Part shown: piece by piece, positions 59,548 to 64,000 of the stretch
How positions within the stretch are numbered: position 1 is the first letter of the stretch
How the letters are laid out: each line of letters opens with the position of its first letter
Made by a program: the position numbers and the translations under genes
The notes under the pieces: model-generated
What the model was told of the DNA's origin: nothing
Databases searched by the model: none
What the model saw: the letters and a program-made list of their open reading frames with translations, nothing else
Source: Abelmoschus esculentus
Lineage: Eukaryota > Streptophyta > Magnoliopsida > Malvales > Malvaceae
DNA length: 64,000 nt
Assembly (NCBI GenBank): GCA_035048815.1
Contig: JAUCBN010000011.1
Span: 20,600,001 to 20,664,000 of the forward strand
Direction: 5' to 3'

Positions 59548-60534
59548 CTTTGGAGACAACTTGCTTTGGGTTAGAAAATAACTATTAGCCACATTATCTG
59601 TATAAACCACAAACCTTGACCCAAGTATGTGGTGTCGCCAAATGCGCAAACAGTGCACAACTGCTGTCATTTCTTTTTCATGGGCCGTGTAACTTTGCTC
59701 GGTCTCATTCAGCTTCCGGCTCTCATATGCAACCGGATGTCCTTCTTGCATAAGGACTCCACCAATGGCTACGTCAGATGCATAGGTGTAGATCTCAAAA
59801 GGCTTGGTGTGATCAGGCAACACCAACACTGGCTCACTCGCCATAGCCTTCTTTAATCCGTCAAAGGCTTCCTGACAATCAGTGCTCCAATCCCACGCCT
59901 TGTCCTTTTTCAACAACTCGGTCAAGGGTGCGGCAATTTTGGAGTAGCCTTTGACAAATCTTCGATAGAAGTTGGCTAGCCCCAGGAAGGATCTCAACTC
60001 GGTCAACTTGGTTTGCGGCTTCCAATCTTCAATAGCCCGTACCTTGTCCCCATCCATCCTGATCTTGCCACCTCCGACTATGTGGCCTAGAAAAGGGACC
60101 TCCATCTGGGCAAATGAGCACTTTTCCTCTTTGACATAGAGCTCGTTCTCTCGCAAGACCTTAAACACCTGCCTCAAGTGTTTCACATGCTCCCCAAGGT
60201 CCTTGCTGTAGATGACAATGTCATCCAGGTAAACTACAACGAACTGATCCAGAAAGGGTTGTAGTACCTTGTTCATCAAAGTGCAGAAGGTGGCGGGAGC
60301 GTTTGTGAGGCCGAATGGCATCACTAGGAATTCGTACGAGCCGTAGCGTGTCACACAAGCTGTCTTTAGCTTATCTCCTTCTGCAATTCTTACTTGCCAA
60401 TATCCTGACCGCAAGTCTAACTTGGTGAACCACTTTGCACCACCAAGTTGGTCGAACAAGTCTGCTATCAGTGGGATCGGGTACTTGTTCCTCACAGTGA
60501 GCTTATTCAAAGCCCTGTAGTCGATGCACATTCA
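59545..60534 (-). pseudogene. Chromovirus reverse transcriptase and RNase H
   Basis: After a TGA in place of the Arg of the usual RMCIDYR block. RT blocks: MCIDYRALNKLTVRNKYPIP, FTKLDLRSGYWQVRI, FGLTNAPATF, VYLDDIVIYS (catalytic YLDD, about 60220-60232) and FLGHIVG. RNase H follows (PFEIYTYASDVAIGGVLMQE, then YTAHEKEMTAVVHCLRIWRH and YTDNVAN). ASD occupies the usual TDAS. The frame is otherwise intact, with no frameshift. Confidence 0.9.
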
Positions 60535-61737
60535 AAGACTTCCATCATGCTTCTTCTGAAATAGCACCGGTGCTCCATATGGTGCCTTAGACGGTCGGAT
60601 ATAGCCTGCTTCAAGGAGTTCCTTCAATTGTCTACGCAACTCCTCTAACTCGGGCGGAGCCATTCGGTAGGGGGCTCGGGCTAGAGGCTCCGCGTTCGGC
60701 ACAAGTTCAATCTTGTGGTCGACCTCCCTCTTCGGTGGGAGAGTTTTGGGCAACTCGGTAGGCATCACATCTCGAAATTCTGCAAACACTTGTTCCACCT
60801 CAAGTGGAACTCCTTTCGCCTTGATTGGCTCATCATGGACCAATGACGCTAGAAAAACTGGTTGCTCCTTGCGTACCCCTTTGCTGAACTGGATTGCTGA
60901 CAACATCTTGGCCCCAATTCCAGACTCTCGGTTCACCGAAACAAGGCATGGATGACTCGGGTCAAGAATTAGCAAAGAATTTGCAAATGGCACAGGGAAC
61001 GCTTTAATTCGGTCCAGGAAACTTAGACCAATCACGAAATCAAAGTCACGGAGAGGGATTACTTTGATCGTTTCCTTACCGATCCAGCCACCAATCTCGA
61101 GCTTCACTCCTTTTGCTACCCCCGCAATCGGAGTCTGTTCGGAATTCACAGTCTTGATGAATCCACTTGCCTTCTCCACACGAAGGCCAAGTTTCTTGGC
61201 AACTTGTTCAGACACAAACAATTCTGAGGCACCAGTATCTATGAGTGCGCTCAACTTTTGCCCAAGAATGGAGACGTCTACGTACATGAAACCCTTCTCC
61301 TTAGAATCTTTCTTGAATTCCATGGAACTGATGATGGAGTTGAGCTTGACAACCTCTTCTCCTTCTCCAGTCTTCTCTTGGATGGCAGCAACCTTCTCAT
61401 TTCGTTGTTGTGGGCAATTTCTGACTAAGTGTTTACCACCGCAGTTGTAGCATTTAAATTCGCCCCTATCATTTTGGGCCCGAATTTGCTTATCTCCAGC
61501 TCTATTGTGCGGTTTTCCAGAACCATTCTTTGCAGACTTATCTTTATCTCCACCACCATTGCCTTTATGCTTTGGTTTAGAAGAATCTTTCTTCTCGAAT
61601 TCCGCAATAGATTTTGCAGCGGCCATCGCTTCTGAAAGATCTTGCACACCCATCCTCTTCAGCTTCATTCTTGTCCATCTCTGAAGACCTGATTTGAAGA
61701 GATACAACCCTTCTGATTTACTCAAGTCTTTGATCTA
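60535..61737 (-). pseudogene. Chromovirus zinc knuckle and protease
   Basis: Follows an in-frame TAG after ELKL. Contains the gag C-terminal Lys/Gly-rich region, a CCHC-type knuckle (CYNCGGKHLVRNC, about 61411-61452), the retropepsin-like active site ALIDTGASELF (DTG at about 61231-61239) and the start of the RT domain (PPKREVDHKIELVPNAEPLA). Protease would process the polyprotein. The frame ends at the TGA at 60532. Confidence 0.88.
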
Positions 61738-62487
61738 CAACTTAAGCTCAGAAAATCTCTTGACATACTCCCGAATTGAGCCTTCATGCTTCAATTGGTG
61801 AAGTCTGTCGCGAGCCTCCTCGTCAGCATTCTTGGGATAGAAATGCTCCTTAAGCTCCGACTGGAATTCTTTCCATGTCTCAACTGGAATGTCCCCATCA
61901 CTGGACTCGGAACATTTGGTTCGCCACCACAATAGAGCGGCATCAACCAAATAAATTGAAGCCGTATTCACCTTAGTAGCTTCATCCTCGATGCCCATCA
62001 AACGAAAGTACTGCTCCAGCCCCCAGATGAAGTTGTCCACTTCCTGAGCAGTCCCCGCCCCCTTGTACTCTTTGGGTTTTGGCACATCGATCCTGGGCTT
62101 AGGCGCAGTCGCTTCAGCTACCATGCCACCTACAATGGCATTCTTATAGAGGAGTAGCTCGGCATTGAGCTTCTTGATCTCCCCCATCATTTCCTTCTTC
62201 ATTGCCTCCATTGCAACTTGAAGGGATTCATCTTGCTTGTTCAGTTTCTCATCCACAATGGACTGAACTTGCTCCAAGATTTCGTCCTTTTGGGACTCCA
62301 TCTTCTCGAGGCGCTCCTCGGCCTCATCTTGGGTCTCCTGGAACTTGCCCAAGGCATCCTCCAGTCTCGCAACCCTCTTATCCAAGGTAGCAATGATGTC
62401 GCTGGAACTCTCGCGCTTCTTCCCCGCAACTCCTGCACGAGTCTCTCGGTCAGTTGCTGGGACCTCGCTAACACTTTGTGGCGCCAT
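61735..62487 (-). pseudogene. Chromovirus gag
   Basis: Start chosen at the Met at 62487 (MAPQSVSEVP), 17 bases below the primer-binding site; the open frame extends upstream only through primer-binding site and LTR. A long coiled coil occupies residues about 35-115 (LDKRVARLEDALGKFQE onward). Then comes the gag core: IDVPKPKEYKGAGTAQEVDN, WGLEQYFRLMG, DAALLWWRTK and WKEFQSELKEHFYP. The frame meets TAG at 61735, in phase with the next segment, so gag and pol were one reading frame. Confidence 0.88.
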
Positions 62488-62503
62488 TTCGATCGAACAA
62501 CTC

Positions 62504-62515
62504 GCTCTGATACCA
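62504..62515 (-). other. Chromovirus primer-binding site
   Basis: Minus-strand TGGTATCAGAGC, exact initiator-Met tRNA site, two bases inside the LTR A end. The identical site occurs at 57384-57395. Confidence 0.9.
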
Positions 62516-62517
62516 CT

Positions 62518-62817
62518 TGTCACGGGGTCAGAGTTCTCGCGTAGGGACGTCTACCCGTGCGGCACCTCGGGACACTCGCATGCCCGAGGATCAGCCTGAA
62601 CGATCTCCGATGCTTACTGGTTTCGCCCTCCCATGGGCTCATCAGGGAAGCGGGGACAGCTCCCGACCAGTGTGGTGCACGATCAGCGCGCCCATCCCAG
62701 ATGGGACGGCTGCTCGGCACGTACTACACTCTTAATGCTATCCCGCTCCCAAGCTTTACGCACCACCAGAAAGCATCTCGCTCGGTCCCGCGTAGTCACG
62801 ACTCACGGTCCGTGACA
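62518..62817 (-). repeat. LTR type A, 5' copy
   Basis: 300 bp, TGTCACGGGG to GGTCCGTGACA. Partner of 56704-57003. No TATA box seen. Confidence 0.9.
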
Positions 62818-64000
62818 ATATATATAACAGTAACCAATTAAATAAAAATAACTAAGTGCACAAACAGAATAGTTAATAAAAAGCTAACCAAGATAAATAT
62901 GTGCATGTACCACTGTAAAAAAACAAAATAAAACATTATTTCCAGATTTAAGGATTAAATAATAAATAAAAAATAAATTTTGAAATTCTAAGAGAGGAGT
63001 TCGGTTACTGGAAATTGGACCATTTTATGAGAAAAAGAAAATCAGAGTTTTTTATCATAAAGCAATGAAAAACGTTTAAAAGCAGTGAATAAATTGAAAC
63101 TTGAAATAAACTAAAAAGGACCAAGGGTAGGATTTTGAAAGGGGGAAGGGCTTGAAAATAAGCCTCCAGACATGGAAGGGTTCGTTTGTAAATAAACCAT
63201 TAAATAAAAGAGATTACAATCGAAATTTTTGACTGAATTGAAAGGAAAACGAAAGTTAGAGGGACCTAAGGGGTTATTTCAACAGAACGGGGGATTTAAT
63301 GAGAGAATTTGACCATCTTTAAAATAGAGACTCAGTATAAAACATAATCAAATTTCAACTCAGCCCCTTTTCCTCATTTTGTTTAACCGAAAGAAAACCA
63401 AGACCCTTTTATTCTCTGGAAACGTTCAACCGAAATGAATAACAAAGGATAAATATTCATCCTGTTCTTCCATGAACCCAGAAAACACCTTATTTTTCAG
63501 ATTTCGGCTACTGCGAGTGGTGGCCGGAGATCCTAAAACAATCGAAACCCCCTTTTTTTGCTAGCTTTCGAACCCAAACGCCTAGAAAACCAAAGCTCTT
63601 TGAAAAAACTTCAAAGAAACAAATGAAAACCCTTTTTCAGATCTGGAAAACGAAAGAAAATAGAAAGGAAAAAAATTCCTCGGTTCGAACAAAAAAAGGG
63701 AACGATTTCTCCCTCTCTTCGGCTCACCAACAACACCCTAAGGTGCGAGGATTCTCGCCGACGAAAGAGGAGTATCAACGATGAAGGTAAAAGTCTAAAC
63801 CCTAACTCTATTTTGCTTCGATGCATGCAACAAAAAGAGAGACTTTTACCTCTGAAAATGGTTCTTGTATTGATTCTAAAAGATGGGAAAAGAAATCCCT
63901 GATAGAAGTGTTTGCTTTCAGTTTTATAACTGAATTTTTACACGAATATTGAAAGGGAAAAAATCCTAATTCTCTAATTGGTTGTTGGTGTTGATTTAGA
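62818..64000 (-). other. Continuation of the fourth X copy
   Basis: Non-coding. Shares with the X copies at 5007 and 31935 the block ending GTGGTGGCCGGAGA (63513-63528) and the A/C-rich stretch after it. The ORF at 63611-63826 is compositional. Confidence 0.6.

Larger units (their letters stand above)
56704..62817 (-). mobile_element. Chromovirus (Ty3/gypsy), composite LTRs
   Basis: Outer 300-bp LTRs (type A) at 56704-57003 and 62518-62817 differ at five positions, all transitions. A possible 4-bp duplication ATAT flanks them (56700-56703, 62818-62821), but the context is AT-rich. Inside, on minus: primer-binding site, gag-pol in one frame (57763-62487), polypurine tract, a different LTR of 543 bp (type B, 57398-57940), a second primer-binding site, a 394-bp non-coding segment, a second polypurine tract and the left LTR A. 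A chromodomain follows integrase, which defines chromoviruses. Four in-frame stops inactivate the polyprotein. Confidence 0.9.
54517..64000 (-). mobile_element. X-family element, interrupted, runs off window
   Basis: Starts TGTAGTGACCTT (54517) like the X copies at 5007 and, inverted, 11721 and 35209. It has the family blocks GGAGTCGCC...CACTTTGGTAGA (55049-55075), CGGTTACGGTTAAAAACGG (55124-55142) and CGCCACCACTACG near 55301. It is interrupted by a MITE (55684-56442) and a chromovirus (56704-62817), and resumes at 62818 with the GAGTGGTGGCCGGAGA block (63513-63528). The end lies beyond the window. No coding sequence of its own. Confidence 0.75.

Noticed and set aside
60532..60534. Programmed stop readthrough in the chromovirus
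   Set aside because: Four stops at domain-internal, otherwise conserved positions fit mutation, not a gag-pol readthrough signal.

Overview
The window looks like plant nuclear DNA: a eudicot, and by the WRKY gene and retroelement styles probably a cotton-like Malvaceae genome (inference, not tested). It is AT-rich, transposon-packed and gene-poor. The only intact host gene I can support is a WRKY13-type (group IIc) transcription factor on the minus strand, exons between 48420 and 51083, with the diagnostic intron inside the WRKY domain.

Layout. 1-2081: AT-rich DNA with a SINE-like repeat. 2082-30385: one old, 5'-truncated Ty3/gypsy element (called T, minus strand) whose 3' LTR was split twice. 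The first split holds a 3 kb non-coding LTR-like repeat (family X, 2613-11721), itself split by a small LTR retrotransposon E (3888-9975, target duplication CTTTT) that carries a copy of the DDI1 ubiquitin-like/retropepsin gene; E is split again by a second X copy (5007-8100, target duplication CCCAC). The second split holds a 16.4 kb element O (12177-28554, target duplication CCAAC) with gag and protease, no reverse transcriptase, and an extra ORF of the plant transposon-protein (PF20167-like) type with its own TATA box. O contains another gag-protease-only element I (14369-21261) and a solo LTR (21730-23013). 30391-36660: remains of a Mutator-like element, with a plant-mobile-domain-like relic on plus and a MuDR-type transposase on minus, split by an X copy (31935-35209, target duplication TAGTG). 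36661-39237: AT-rich DNA with AAATCGCTTT-type hairpins. 39238-47600: a broken L1-like LINE on minus whose endonuclease region is replaced by a solo LTR. 48420-51330: the WRKY13 gene and its promoter. 51330-54516: AT-rich DNA with degenerate CGGGT-type repeats and foldbacks. 54517-64000: a fourth X copy (minus), holding a 759-bp Mutator-type foldback MITE (9-bp target duplication) and a young chromovirus (56704-62817).

The chromovirus has one open gag-pol frame closed by four in-frame stops. It has two different LTR types in the order A, gag-pol, B, short internal piece, A, with a primer-binding site beside both the right A and B. This suggests recombination between an autonomous and a non-autonomous element at their shared primer-binding sequence. 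Several of these elements (E, O, I) lack a reverse transcriptase and would have needed enzymes from elsewhere. The nesting gives a relative insertion order that can be tested by LTR dating.
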